A stretch of DNA of 64,000 nucleotides from Mercurialis annua (GCF_937616625.2 NC_065576.1:16370501-16434500), one strand, 5' to 3'. Positions 11,023-24,300 are shown, counted from the first letter of the stretch. Notes: generated by a model from the sequence alone, not told the origin. Numbers and translations are program-made.

Positions 11023-12234
11023 ACGCCTATTGGATTATGGTTATATTTAGTATTGTGGATTAGGGTTCCAACTATTATACGTAATGTTTCTATTAAATGT
11101 TTTAAAAGGGTTTTTAAGGTTTTCCACTTGATAAATGTAAATAGTGGTATGAACTCATCTCAGTATGTCTGACCCCGTTGTTTTCCCAATTTTTTCAGGG
11201 TTATGATATGAGAGAGTCAGCTGCTCTCTTATTCTTTATTTCCTCGGAGGTTTTACTTTATTTAATAAAGTTTATTAAACTGATCTTATTCTTAGACCGC
11301 AGAAGTAATTAGAAGTCGTATTTGTCTAATACTTGTTATCAGAATTATTCTACTGATTTAATTGTTTTGGCTTTAATATAATAACTTGGGTTATTAAATA
11401 TTTATGCTATGACTCAAAATTGATCGAACAATTATTATATAAAAATTGTATTTTATGAACTGCTAGAACTAGGCTGAAGTCTCAGTTGCCCCCGAGCATT
11501 GGTTTCTTGCAGGTTTATGTAATTGTTGGTTATCCGCAAGGCTAGCTACGGGATTTGGTACAACCATACCATACCCTAGCGCCGGTCGCGATTCTTAAAA
11601 AGGGTCGTGACACTGGCCTACTTTGGAAATCTATGTGGATTTGTTCCCATCTACTTTGGGTTTATACTTTGGGATTTCATTTCAATACTGTATTTCCATG
11701 ATCAAATATATATTAGTATAAAAGGATTTGTTTTAAGGGTTTTAAACTTAATAATGTAAATAGCATTATGAACTCATCTCAGTATATCTGACCCCGTTGT
11801 TTTCCCAATATTTCCAGGCTTATAATTTTGAGAGCGTTGGTCATAGCTGATTCTTTGATTCCTCGGAGGTCTTTTTATGTCATTTAAACTAGGCAACTGT
11901 TTTACCTCTAGACCGCAGTAAAACTAGTTTAGTGTTTGATTATTATACTTTGGTTTGTCGTATTGGTACGACTTTTATGTTATTATACTGTGGCATGTTA
12001 CATTAGATTATTATATATGAGTCATGTTTTGTAGTTTCGGATTGTTATCCAATGGATATGTTAGGAATGTTATATAAACTGCTAGACATAGGTTGGAGTC
12101 TCGGTTGCCCCCGAGCAGTGGTTTTTTTGCAGGTTTATATGTTTATTATTTATTCGCGAAGCTTGCTATAGGTTTTGGTACGACCATACCAATATCCTAG
12201 CGCCAGTCGCTATCCATGAAATTGGGTCGTGATA

Positions 12235-12707
12235 GGCTTAAATCGCTAAAAAGGTTGAAACGTTTGGATTTGTTTCATAACGTTTTAAACATTTGGCTTA
12301 AATCACTAAAAAGGTGAAATATTTGCATTTGTTTCATAACGTTTTAAATGTTTGGATTAATTTCGTAATGCTTAAACGTTTGGCTTAAATTGCTAAAAAT
12401 GTGAAACGTTAGGATTTGTTTTGTAACGTTTTAAACATTTGACTTAAATCGCTAAAAAGGTGAAAAGTTAGGATGTTTCGTAACGTATTAAACGTTTGCA
12501 TTTGTTTCATAACATTTTAAACGTTTGGCTTAAATCGCTAAAAAGGTGAAACGTTTGGATTTGTTTCGTAACGTATTAAACGTTTGGCTTAAATTTCTAA
12601 AAAGGGGAAACGTTAGGATTTGTATTGTAACGTTTTAAACGTTTGGCTTTGTTTCTTAATATTTTTAACGTTTGTCTTAAATCGCTAAAAAAGTGAAACG
12701 TTTGGAT
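12235..12707 (+). repeat. 59-bp satellite array, block 2a
   Basis: About 470 bp of the same satellite between two LTR insertions, in the same orientation and in phase with block 1 after removal of the insertion. It begins with the GGCTT TSD copy and ends with the TGGAT TSD copy of the next LTR. Confidence 0.96.
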
Positions 12708-13680
12708 TGTAATATCCCGTTTTCTCAAACTTGATTTGTCAGTTCGGTTATCCGTTACAAATTAGTCATTTTCTTGAATTCTTTGTTCTTTTGTATTTCA
12801 GCATGTTCTTGTTATGTTTCCGACTTGATTCTTGATGGTTATATATTATAAGTGTCACGACCCAATTTCATGAATCGTGACCGGCGCTAGGGTATGGGTA
12901 TGGTCGTACCAAAACCCGTAGCAAGCCTTGCGGAAATCAAATAAACATTTAAACCTTCACAAAACTGCTCGGGGGCAACCGAGACTTCAACCTAGGTCTA
13001 ACAATTTATATTACAGTTCTAATATAAATAACTTAAATATCTTAAATGTTCAACAGCATGCCTTATATATAACAATATCGTAATCCAGAGTAATCATGCC
13101 AAATATAAATAATCGGATATCGACAATTTCCAAAGTGTAATATCAAATGGAATAAATAACTAGTTCTACTGCGGTCTAAGAGTTCGAAAACAGAAACTAG
13201 TTTAATAACATAAAAACCTCCGAGGAACCAAAAGAATCGGAGTGGACCAACTTTCAAATCATAAACCTGGAAAATTTGGGAAAACAACGGGGTCAGATAT
13301 ACTGAGATGAGTTCGCAATACTATTTACATTTATTAAGTTTAAAACCCTTAAATCAAAACATTTTTATACTAATATAATATGATTATGGAAAACAGTATT
13401 GAAATGATCCCAGCGTAGGTATGACATAGCATACCGATAAACCCAGAGTGGACGGGAACAAATCCTCGTCATATAATATACCAGCGTAAGCAAGACTTTA
13501 GTCTGCCGTTTCCCAGAGTACTTACCGGTGCACACAGTCTCGATACAAGCCTATCGAGTAGCTCGTTTCAATCCAGATCCATAATCCGTAAAAATAGTTC
13601 ACAAACATTTATAATATTAAAATATGATGCGGTACTTAATAAAGCGGTAAATAGCACTACAAACTCACTGCTTGCTTATC

Positions 13681-13686
13681 CACGTG
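13681..13686. promoter_or_regulatory. Conserved G-box CACGTG in the left chromovirus LTR
   Basis: GCTTATCCACGTGATC, the reverse-strand version of the block shared by all gypsy LTRs here. The right LTR has the same at 22190-22195. Confidence 0.5.
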
Positions 13687-15484
13687 ATCTTGGCAAACAG
13701 CTAACCCTGCGTAGACTCCGAAGCACGAACAGTCGACGGGTCTAAAATAATAAATAGGTTAAAATCCGTTGACCCCTAACTCTATGATCACTAGACACCA
13801 CGTAGGACTAGCACAATTAAATAACCAGATAAATCACAGAAGAACACAATTCTCAAATAAATTGAATGCCGTAATTAATTCAAGACTATTGAGTTCGAAC
13901 TTAAATCCAATCCGAAAATATTATTAAAATAATATTTAATTGATAAATAAAATCAATTCCTCCAATAGTGAGTTAGCCGAGTTTTTCAAAACTACCAAGC
14001 TAAACCCACATGTCGGTGACCCAAGTCCAAACCGACCCAACCATAAAACTAGAGTTATAAACCACAGTTTATATTTAATAAAATATTAATTAATATCAAA
14101 ATAGAACTCAATAGCTTGAAACCCAAGTAATTAAATATTACCGGCAAATATATCAATTAATTAAATAACAAAATAAAGCAAAAATATAAAATTAATTCCA
14201 AAGGCTTTCTAAGCCAAAAATATCAATTTAACAATTAAATAATAATTTATAATAAATTATTAATTTAATTTTTAAATGGCTCGAATATTATTTTTAGGTC
14301 TTAAAAATAATATAATTAAATTGACAAATTTTCAAATTAAATAAAATCCCCAATTCCCATTTAATATAGTCAATTTATAAAATCATAAATAAACAATAAT
14401 AAAATTAATATTAAATTGAAATTTGAAATATTAACGCCCAAAGTAATTTCAAATTATAAATAATGATATTATTTAAAACGTTAATTAATAAGTCGAAATC
14501 ACTTTCGTAATTTAAAATCAAAACAATCAATTAAAACAGTTAAAAGATAAGTTTAGGAATCAATATATTTTATACACAAAAATTTAGTGATTGAAACCAC
14601 CATTTAACCAAAAGAAATTATAACCAACCAATAGCAACATAACACACAATCATCTTCTTCATTTGTTCATACATAAGAAACCCAACACACACAGAGAAAC
14701 GATTTCTCAGAAACTGAAATTAAGAAACCAAACAACTAAACCTTTACTTCATTAACTAACAACTCAATCAATCACTAATAACCATATCATGAATTCAAGA
14801 TCAACAATCATGAACAAAACCTTCGACATCAACTCCAAAGAACAAAGAACATCACCGAGCTTAGTCGTTCCGAGAATGACGAATAATAATATGAAAACGA
14901 TGGAAACAAACTCATGAAATCTTAAACAACTACCACTCAAGAGATTATAACCAAATAAGATATCAAAATCAAAACCAAATAAGGAAAAGAAGTTGGCAGT
15001 AACATTAAGGAGCAATCGCCAAAATAATATCAAAACAATACGGTGAGACGGCGGCGATTGATACGAGTTCGTTTACGTACCGTTTAACAAACGAAAGGTG
15101 TAAAAACGTAGATGCGCGAGTCTACTTTCACGGGAAACAAACGGAATTGATTTCGACCTCCGAACGGCTGCCAAACGAATTGAAATTCAAAGAGATCGAT
15201 TTAGAACTCAAAAACAGAATTTACGTAAACGCGGCAACGGTTACAACAATTACGTGAACGATAGCGTACCGTTGTGTGAAAACTAAGCTCGGACTTGTAG
15301 AGGACTGAGTCTATAATCTCTGGAATCGAACGGAACGTAATTTGGCTCAGAAACGGATGAGATATCGATTACAAACGGAGGTGCCGTTTTCAGTTTGAAG
15401 AACAAAGTTATGGTTCAGAAACGTGATGGATAGCATACGAGTTTCACAGCAATTTCGAGTCAGAATGGCGGCTGGAGATTGATG

Positions 15485-15492
15485 AATATATA
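15485..15492 (-). promoter_or_regulatory. TATA-like box (TATATATT, minus strand) of the left LTR
   Basis: Reads CTCTATATATTC on the minus strand and lies downstream of the hairpin cassette in element orientation, the same order as in the other LTRs. The copy in the 5' LTR that would drive the element is at 23970-23977. Confidence 0.45.
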
Positions 15493-15623
15493 GAGGATAG
15501 TATTAGGGTTCAGAAACGTTTGAAATGGGAGAAGCTTTAGCTGAAAATCCGGAGTAAAAATCGTGAGAAGTTGGACGCAAATTACGTGAGGTTGAGGGAG
15601 GATTGAGACCAGCTTAAATAAGT

Positions 15624-15715
15624 AAGGTCTCGTTCGAGACCTTGGTTCTCGAACGAGAACCTTCAAAAATTCATGAAGGTCTCGTTCGAGAATCATGATT
15701 TCGAACGAGACCTTC
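15624..15715. other. Triple hairpin cassette in the left LTR
   Basis: Three consecutive inverted repeats. The first is AAGGTCTCG, TT, CGAGACCTT (9-bp arms). The second is GGTTCTCG, AA, CGAGAACC (8-bp arms). The third has 15-bp perfect arms at 15675-15689 and 15701-15715 around an 11-nt loop that is itself nearly palindromic. All are rich in TCG/CGA. The right LTR carries the third hairpin at 24160-24174 and 24186-24200. Confidence 0.9.
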
Positions 15716-15966
15716 AACTTTTTTTCTTTTTCTTTTTTTAAATTTTTTAATCGAACCGAACCACGAACTATACCCCAATACAAATTTCAAATACGTAATT
15801 GATTCAAAATTATTAACGAAGCCCGCACTTCAATTAACCCCTTTCGAAACCTGGACCTAAATTAAACCATTTCCGAATCAACTCATATAACAAATTTAAT
15901 TACGTCGACAATTAAAATATTACCGGAACTCGTAACTTAAACTTCAAAATTTTACGGGATATTACA

Positions 15967-15979
15967 TTCTTCCCAACTT
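15967..15979 (-). other. Polypurine tract
   Basis: On the minus strand AAGTTGGGAAGAA directly abuts the 3' LTR start, the expected place for the plus-strand priming tract. Confidence 0.8.
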
Positions 15980-16084
15980 ATTAAAAATTCGTTCTCGAAT
16001 TTAACACAAAAACACATAGCACTTAAGATAACACAAACACAAATAAAGCCCACTAAATTTCACACAACAATTAATTTTCGTACC

Positions 16085-16666
16085 TCAAGGAAAAAGAAAA
16101 GGATAGCCATTCCGCATATCCAACTCAGTCTCCCACGTGCACTCCTCGACAGAATGGTTCCGCCATAAAACCTTGGCCATCGGAATTTCCTTGTTCCGTA
16201 ACTTACGAACCTGCGTATCAACAATCTCAACAGACTGCTCCTCGTAAGATAGCTCATGGTCAATCTCAACACTCTGCGGTACTATCACGTGAGAAGGATC
16301 AGAAATACACTTCCTCAACATGGAAATGTGAAACACTGGGTGAACCAACGACATATCTGATGGCAACGCTAACTTGTACGCCACTGCTCCAATACGCTCA
16401 ATGATCTCATACGGACCCACATACCTCGGTGCTAACTTCCCCTTAACACCAAAACGCACAACGCCCTTCATAGGCGAAACCCGAAGAAACACGAAATCTC
16501 CAACCCGAAACTCCATGTCTTTCCTCTTCGGATCAGCATAACTCTTATGCCGACTAAACGCTGTCTCCAGTCTCCGCTTGATCAACGGTACCTTCTCTGA
16601 GGTAATCTGAATAATCTCTGCTCCCGAGAGCTTGCGCTCGCCAACCTCCTCCCAACAGATAGGAGA
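16085..16666 (-). pseudogene. Integrase C-terminus and chromodomain (gag-pol, third segment)
   Basis: Same frame as the integrase segment, downstream of an in-frame TGA at 16667-16669. The translated part from 16585 is 166 residues. It holds the GPY/F module (VGPYEIIERIG, residues about 56-66) and the HPVFHISMLRKC block, then a C-terminal chromodomain of the chromovirus type at about residues 115-165 (VLWRNHSVEECTWE). In chromoviruses this domain reads heterochromatic histone marks and directs integration. The natural stop is at 16085-16087. Confidence 0.93.
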
Positions 16667-17527
16667 TCAACACTTGCGCCCGTACAAGGCCTCATAAGGT
16701 GCCATCTCGATACTAGCGTGGTAACTGTTATTATAGGAAAACTCAATCAAAGGCAAATGAGTATCCCAGCTACCCTGAAAATCCTGAACACACATCCTGA
16801 GCATGTCCTCCAAAGTCTGAATAGTCCTCTCAGACTGACCGTCAGTCTGAGGATGAAAGGCAGTACTGAAATCCAATCTCGTACCCAAAGATTCCTGCAT
16901 CGCCTTCCAAAACCGAGAGGTGAAAACTGAACCTCTGTCCGAAACTATCGACACTGGTACACCATGGAGACTCACAATCCGATCGATGTACAACTGTGCC
17001 AACTTCGAAGCCTGGTAAGTAACCTTGATCGGTAAGAAGTGAGCTGACTTGGTCAAACGGTCAACTATCACCCAAATCGAATCATACCCCTGTCGGGTAC
17101 GTGGCAAACCAACCACAAAGTCCATAGCGATTCGCTCCCATTTCCACTCTAGAATAGGTAGCGGTTGCAGATATCCAAACGGTCTCTGATGCTCTAACTT
17201 TACCTGCTGGCAAGTCAAACACTTAGACACAAACCCTGCAACATCCTTTTTCATTCCGCTCCACCAGTACGTACCCTTGAGATCATGGTACATCTTGGTA
17301 GAACCCGGATGAACACTGTAAGCTGACTTGTGCGCTTCCTCCAGAATCTGGTCTCTCAAACCATCCGAATCCGGAACACACAGTCGAGAACCGTACCTGA
17401 GAACTCCATCCGCCAGAACAAACTCAGAATTTCCATCTAGATGGATCTCATCCATAATTCGTTTCAATTGTGGATCCTCAGCTTGTGAAGCTTTGATCCT
17501 ATCAATCAAAACCGGTTGCACCTGCAA
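16667..17527 (-). pseudogene. Integrase (gag-pol, second segment)
   Basis: 286 residues in the same frame as the upstream RT/RNase H. It has a zinc-binding HHCC region (H66, H73, C103, C106) and the catalytic D136, D197 and E233. D197 and E233 are separated by 35 residues, the DD35E arrangement. The segment begins after an in-frame TAG at 17528-17530. It ends at TGA 16667-16669, where the family normally has arginine after YGRKC, so a CGA to TGA change is the simplest explanation. The core is otherwise intact and looks recently active. Confidence 0.95.
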
Positions 17528-20500
17528 CTATGCCAACAAACAACCCTTCTGCGAAACCTGAAATCCATATCCCGAAGCTAACAGACTATGCCACTCATGA
17601 ACCATGGGTCTCCGCCCAACCTCAGAAATATGGGCCAAACTGCCCGAAGATTTGCGACTCAACGCATCAGCTACCACATTAGCCTTACCCGGATGGTACT
17701 GAATAGTACAATCGTAGTCTTTCAGTAACTCCAACCATCTCCGCTGTCTCAGATTCAGCTCACGCTGATCAAAAATGTATTTCAGACTCTTATGATCAGT
17801 GAAGATCTCGCAAGTCGCACCATAGAAATAGTGCCTCCAAATCTTGAGAGCAAAAACCACAGCTGCTAACTCCAAGTCATGAGTAGGATAATTCACCTCA
17901 TGCTTCTTCAGCTGGCGAGAAGCATAGGCAATCACCTTTCCATGTTGCATCAAAACGCAACCCAAACCGATACGAGAAGCATCACAATATACAGTGAATC
18001 CCTCGATGCCAGATGGCAAAGCCAACACAGGAACTGTAGTCAAAATCTCTTTGAGCTTCTCAAAGCTCGCCTCGCACTTGTCAGTCCACTCAAACTTAAC
18101 ACCCTTCTGTGTCAGCTTAGTCATCGGTGCAGATATTCTGGAGAAATCCTGCACGAACCGACGATAGTAGCCAGCTAACCCCATAAAACTTCTGATCTCG
18201 GTAACTGACCTCGGCCTCTGCCAATCCATAACCGCCTCAATCTTCAACGGATCAACCTTGATCCCATCCTTTGACACCACGTGTCCTAAGAAAGTAACTT
18301 GATCCAGCCAGAATTCGCACTTCGAGAACTTAGCATACAGCTGATGCTCACGCAAAGTCTGCAGTATCGTTCTCAAGTGGAAAGCATGCTCCTCCTCACT
18401 CCAAGAGTAAATCAGTATGTCATCAATAAACATAATAACGAACTGATCTAGAAACGGCTTGAATACCCGATTCATCATATCCATAAACGCTGCTGGTGCG
18501 TTAGTTAACCCGAAAGACATGACCAGAAACTCGAAATGCCCATACCGCGTTCTGAAAGCAGTCTTAGGCACATCGACGTCTCGAATCCGAAGCTGATGAT
18601 ACCCGGATCTCAAATCAATCTTCAAAAAGCACTTAGCACCCTCCAACTGGTCGAACAAATCATCAATACGAGGAAGAGGGTACTGGTTCTTGATAGTAAC
18701 CTTGTTCAGCTGTCTGTAGTCAATACACAGCCGAAATGACCCATCCTTCTTCTTGACAAACAACACAGGAGCACCCCACGGAGAAGTACTCGGTCTGATA
18801 AAACCACTATCAAGCAATTCCTGTATTTGTTCCTTTAGCTCTTTCAGCTCTGCAGGAGCCATCCGATACGGAGGTATCGAAATAGGAGCTGTTCCCGGAG
18901 CAACATCGATACAGAACTCAATGTCACGATCAGGTGGTAATCCAGGTAACTCCTCTGGAAACACATCAGTGAACTCATTCACTATCGGAACACTATGCAC
19001 ATCACCACTGTCACCCTCTAAATCACGAACCACTGCTAAGAAAGCCTGGCAACCCTTGCCCATCATACGCTTGGCCTTGATCGCCGAAATTAGATTCTTA
19101 GGTGCTTCTGTCTTTTCCCCTTGGAAGGAAAAAGGCATATCACCAGGAATCCCAAACAATACCGACTTCCCTCGACAGTCGATAGAAGCAAAATGGCGTG
19201 AAAGCCAATCCATCCCCAAGATGACATCAAAAGATAACACGTCAAGCATAATCAAATCAGCACTAAGATCCCTACCATGTATGACCACAGAACAAGACGG
19301 AAAGACCACGTCCACCACAACACTATCAGACAAAGGCGTAGATACAGATAAAGGCTCTAACAACCTAGATGGTGTCACACCCAACTTAGCAGCAAAACTC
19401 GAAGAAACAAAAGAGTGTGTTGCACCCGCATCAAATAAGACCAAGGCATCTACAAATGAAATGGGAATAGTACCTTGCACCACGGCGTTTGATGCACGAG
19501 CATCCTGAGGAGTCAGAGCAAATACTCTGGCCTGACTCTGTCCCTGCTGCGGTGCCTGAGAAGAACTAAAACTACCCGAGCCTCTACCATTGTTCCCACG
19601 GCCACCAAAACCACGCCCTCCTGAACCACGGCCCCGCTGGCCACCAAACGAAGCGGCAGGTTGAGAATACCCTGCCGAAGGAGTGAAAACGTGTCTCTGC
19701 TGCTGAAAGAACGGCTGAGCAACAATAGCCGATGACATCTGCTGTCCAGATGACGGACACTCCCTAGCAAAGTGACCCTGTTGGCCACAAGCATAGCAAC
19801 TACCTGGTGCCACTGTGCACTGTCCCGAATGTCTGCGCCTGCAGTTCTGACAAAACGGGACGCTAGAAGTACCACTGTAACCGCGACCAGATCCACGGCT
19901 ACTCCCACTGTAACCAGAACTGTGAGAATACGGCTGATACCCTTTTCGAACACCCACTTTCTGACTCTTGTACTGAGAAGGCTTGTGCTGATAGCTGCTG
20001 CTACCACCCTGCTGCCCACTACTCTGAAAACCACCGCTTGCCTTCTTCGTCTCAGTCATTTTCCCAAAGTGCAGTAAATTTGCCTCAATCCGACGGGCAC
20101 TGTCCACTACAGCAGAAAATTCCTTGGTCGTCTCAGTCAGAAGGCTAATAAAGTCAGCACCCAGACCCTTTATGTATCTGTCGTTCACCCTCTGCTGTTC
20201 AGTCTGCAGATCTGGGGCAAAGCGACTCAGTCTCACAAACTCAGTAGTGTACTCATGTACTGATCTGTCTCCTCTCCTCAGAACCAGCAGTCTGTCTCTG
20301 AAACCCTCTGTCACTGAGAAAGGTAGATAAAATTCCTTGAATTCTGTCACAAAGTCCGCCCATGTAATAGTAGCCATAACTGCGCGAATCTCCCTGCAAA
20401 ACCAGTCATTTGCAGCACCCTTCAAGGACATCTCTACTAGCATAACGGTCTGTCTCTCAGAAGCCTGTAGTCTCTGAGCATTCCGCTCAACCTCCTCCAG

Positions 20501-21025
20501 GAAATCTAGGGCATCGCCGTCGCCCGCAAACTCAGTCGGCTTCAGCCTCAAATAAGCCAACACCAAGTCTCTGTCAGCGATTCCAGCACCACCAACCGCA
20601 ACACCACCAACCGCAACACCACCAGCCTGTGGTACCTGTTGCTGCACAATCTGTCCCAGCATAGCATACTGGTTCTGCATGGCGATCTGTCCCGCCTGCA
20701 GTTGCACTTGATTATTCTGGAGTGCAGTGATCCCGGCTAAAAACGTCGTGAAGTCAAACGGGTCAATAGGAGCTTGTGGTACACCTGGTGCCTGAACGCC
20801 TGCACCACCACGTCCCCTACCTCTGCCTCCAGCAGCCTGACCTCTGCCACCCCGACCTCTGCCAGCTCGGCCTCTACCAGCCGGAACTCCACCTGCACGT
20901 CCCCTGCCAACTTGAACCTCTGGTTCATGCTGGTCAACCTCAATCGACATAGCGTCATCAGCTTCAGCCTCAGCCTGAGCTGCAGCACGCCTACGAGTAT
21001 TCATTCCTAAGAATGAAACAAACAA
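17528..21025 (-). pseudogene. Gag-protease-RT-RNase H (gag-pol, first segment)
   Basis: 1165 codons. The likely start is the second ATG (21004, MNTRRR). Regions in order: an Arg/Gly-rich N-terminus (about 35-80); retrotransposon gag domain (about 155-325); zinc knuckle [14 protein letters not shown] at 410-423; protease with FDAGATHSF (active-site D532, a D-A-G triad); reverse transcriptase about 715-905 with D804 and FIDD at 866-869; RNase H with D1015, E1052 and D1077. The frame ends in TAG at 17528, after KGCLLA, where homologues continue into integrase, so this is a nonsense mutation, not the natural end. Whether gag alone is made from a separate product cannot be seen. Confidence 0.95.
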
Positions 21026-21345
21026 ATCTCAAACAATGCCCACTTGGCAACACCCAGAGTATAATTTAATAGTTCACAAATCAACAATTTATCCAGAGTA
21101 ATAACACTAACATTCCAGAGAAATCAAAAATTTCGCAAATAAAACATTAGTAACACATAAGACCGACTCAAACATTCCTAAAGGTAAAGGTAGAAAGTTT
21201 TGAAAATAAAAGATGACATTTCAAAAGACAAAACTTGTATCCTAATTCCGCAGTAGATCCTATGACACAACAGTAACACTTAACATGCCTTAAAGCGATA
21301 AACACGTAACATGCAAAAAAAATTTGGCCTTAGTTCGAAACTAAA

Positions 21346-21357
21346 GCTCTGATACCA
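21346..21357 (-). other. Primer-binding site (initiator tRNA-Met)
   Basis: On the minus strand TGGTATCAGAGC, complementary to the 3' end of initiator tRNA-Met, starts 4 nt inside the 5' LTR. It fixes the right-hand LTR as the 5' LTR and the element as minus strand. Confidence 0.92.
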
Positions 21358-21361
21358 ACTT

Positions 21362-24300
21362 TGTCACGACCCAATTTCATGAATCGTGACCGGCGCTAGG
21401 GTATGGGTATGGTCGTACCAAAACCCGTAGCAAGCCTTGCGGAAATCAAATAAACATTTAAACCTGCAGAAAACTGCTCGGGGGCAACCGAGACTTCAAC
21501 CTAGGTCTAACAATTTATATTACAGTTCTAATATAAATAACTTAAATATCTTAAATGTTCAGCAGCATGCCTTATATATAACAATATCGTAATCCAGAGT
21601 AATCATGCCAAATATAAATAATCGGATATCGACAATTTCCAAAGTGTAATATCAAATGGAATAAATAACTAGTTCTACTGCGGTCTAAGAGTTCGAAAAC
21701 AGAAACTAGTTTAATAACATAAAAACCTCCGAGGAACCAAAAGAATCGGAGTGGACCAGCTTTCAAATCATAAACCTGGAAAATTTGGGAAAACAACGGG
21801 GTCAGATATACTGAGATGAGTTCGCAATACTATTTACATTTATTAAGTTTAAAACCCTTAAATCAAAACATTTTTATACTAATATAATATGATTATGGAA
21901 AACAGTATTGAAATGATCCCAGCGTAGGTATGACATAGCATACCGATAAACCCAGAGTGGACGGGAACAAATCCTCGTCATATAATATACCAGCGTAAGC
22001 AAGACTTTAGTCTGCCGTTTCCCAGAGTACTTACCGGTGCACACAGTCTCGATACAAGCCTGTCGAGTAGCTCGTTTCAATCCAGATCCATAATCCGTAA
22101 AAACAGTTCACAAACATTTATAATATTAAAATATGATGCGGTACTTAATAAAGCGGTAAATAGCACTACAAACTCACTGCTTGCTTATCCACGTGATCTT
22201 GGCAAACAGCTAACCCAGCGTAGACTCCGAAGCACGAACAGTCGACGGGTCTAAAATAATAAATAGGTTAAAATCAGTTGACCCCTAACTCTATGATCAC
22301 TAGACACCACGTAGGACTAGCACAATTAAATAACCAGATAAATCACAGAAGAACACAATTCTCAAATAAATTGAATGCCGTAATTAATTCAAGACTATTG
22401 AGTTCGCACTTAAATCCAATCCGAAAATATTATTAAAATAATATTTAATTGATAAATAAAATCAATTCCTCCAATAGTGAGTTAGCCGAGTTTTTCAAAA
22501 CTACCAAGCTAAACCCACATGTCGGTGACCCAAGTCCAAACTGACCCAACCATAAAACCAGAGTTATAAACCACAGTTTATATTTAATAAAATATTAATT
22601 AATATCAAAATAGAACTCAATAGCTTGAAACCCAAGTAATTAAATATTCCCGGCAAATATATCAATTAATTAAATAACAAAATAAAGCAAAAATATAAAA
22701 TTAATTCCAAAGGCTTTCTAAGCCAAAAATATCAATTTAACAATTAAATAATAATTTATAATAAATTATTAATTTAATTTTTAAATGGCTCGAATATTAT
22801 TTTTAGGTCTTAAAAATAATATAATTAAATTGACAAATTTTCAAATTAAATAAAATCCCCAATTCCCATTTAATATAGTCAATTTATAAAATCATAAATA
22901 AACTATAATAAAATTAATATTAATTTGAAATTTGAAATATTAACGCCCAAAGTAATTTCAAATTATAAATAATGATATTATTTAAAACGTTAATTAATAA
23001 GTCGAAATCACTTTCGTAATTTAAAATCAAAACAATCAATTAAAACAGTTAAAAGATAAGTTTAGGAATCAATATATTTTATACACAAAAATTTAGTGAT
23101 TGAAACCACCGTTTAACCAAAAGAAATTATAACCAACCAATAGCAATTTGTTCATACATAAGAAACCCAACACACACAGAGAAACGATTTCTCAGAAACT
23201 GAAATTAAGAAACCAAACAACTAAACCTTTACTTCATTAACTAACAACTCAATCAATCACTAATAACCATATCATGAATTCAAGATCAACAATCATGAAC
23301 AAAACCTTCGACATCAACTCCAAAGAACAAAGAACATCACCGAGCTTAGTCGTTCTGAGAACGACGAATAATAATATGAAAACGATGGAAACAAACTCAT
23401 GAAATCTTAAACAACTACCACTCAAGAGATTATAACCAAATAAGATATCAAAATCAAAACCAAATAAGGAAAAGAAGTTGACAGTAACATTAAGGAGCAA
23501 TCGCCAAAATAATATCAAAACAATACGGTGAGACGGTGACGATTGATACGAGTTCGTTTACGTACCGTTTAACAAACGAAAGGTGTAAAAACGTAGATGC
23601 GCGAGTCTACTTTCACGGGAAACAAACGGAATTGATTTCGACCTCCGAACGGCTGCCAAACGAATTGAAATTCAAAGAGATCGATTTAGAACTCAAAAAC
23701 AGAATTTACGTAAACGCGGCAACGGTTACAGCAATTACGTGAACGATAGCGTACCGTTGTGTGAAAACTAAGCTCGGACTTGTAGAGGACTGAGTCTATA
23801 ATCTCTGGAATCGAACGGAACGTAATTTGGCTCAGAAACGGATGAGATATCGATTACAAACGGAAGTGCCGTTTTCAGTTTGAAGAACAGAGTTATGGTT
23901 CAGAAACGTGATGGATAGCATACGAGTTTCACAGCAATTTCGAGTCAGAATGGCGGCTGGAGATTGATGAATATATAGAGGATAGTATTAGGGTTCAGAA
24001 ACGTTTGAAATGGGAGAAGCTTTAGCTGAAAATCCGGAGTAAAAATCGTGAGAAGTTGGACGCAAATTACGTGAGGTTGAGGGAGGATTGAGACCAGCTT
24101 AAATAAGTAAGGTCTCGTTCGAGACCTTGGTTCTCGAACGAGAACCTTCAAAAATTCATGAAGGTCTCGTTCGAGAATCATGATTTCGAACGAGACCTTC
24201 AACTTTTTTTCTTTTTCTTTTTTTAAATTTTTTAATCGAACCAATAATCGAACCGAACCACGAACTATACCCCAATACAAATTTCGAATACGTAATTGAT

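Larger units (their letters stand above)
8658..11612 (+). mobile_element. Nested solo LTR (Ty3/gypsy)
   Basis: Begins TGTAATATCCCG, ends GGGTCGTGACA, 2955 bp, with a perfect TSD CTGGC at 8653-8657 and 11613-11617. It sits inside the solo LTR 6492-12234 and so inserted later. It carries the conserved block CATATCTCCCAATTGCACCG near 8887, a CpG-rich cassette at 8969-9153, a TATA box at 9178, a G-box at 10692, and a short tandem repeat at 10901-11022. Long frames on both strands across 8537-9182 run through the CpG-rich cassette and the LTR edge and are not genes. Confidence 0.96.
6492..12234 (+). mobile_element. Solo LTR (Ty3/gypsy), interrupted by a second solo LTR
   Basis: Begins TGTAATACTCCG and ends GGGTCGTGATA; the canonical CA end has mutated to TA. 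It is flanked by a perfect 5-bp TSD, GGCTT. Without the nested insertion (8658-11612 plus its TSD) it is about 2.8 kb. No internal coding region is present, so it is a solo LTR left by LTR-LTR recombination (inference). In order it holds a conserved upstream block near 6667-6730, a CpG-rich cassette at about 6785-6828, a TATA box at 6850, a G-box at 8463, and the terminal block with CCTAGCGCCAGTCGC near 12197. Confidence 0.95.
12853..15966 (-). repeat. 3' LTR of the chromovirus
   Basis: 3114 bp. Alignment by eye with the right LTR shows about 25 substitutions. There are two clear length differences: a 24-bp segment present only here, near 14635-14660, and a 12-bp segment (AATCGAACC duplication) present only in the right copy, near 24241. 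It contains a G-box at 13681, a hairpin cassette at 15624-15715 and a TATA-like sequence at 15485. Confidence 0.96.

Noticed and set aside
14764..15033. LTR open frames repeated in both chromovirus LTRs (also 23249-23518, 15460-15783, 23945-24325)
   Set aside because: They are LTR sequence with frame differences caused by small indels; no start context or protein family recognised.
18753..19508. 251-aa plus-strand open frame
   Set aside because: It is antisense to the gag-pol protease/RT region, whose minus-strand frame carries clear conserved motifs.
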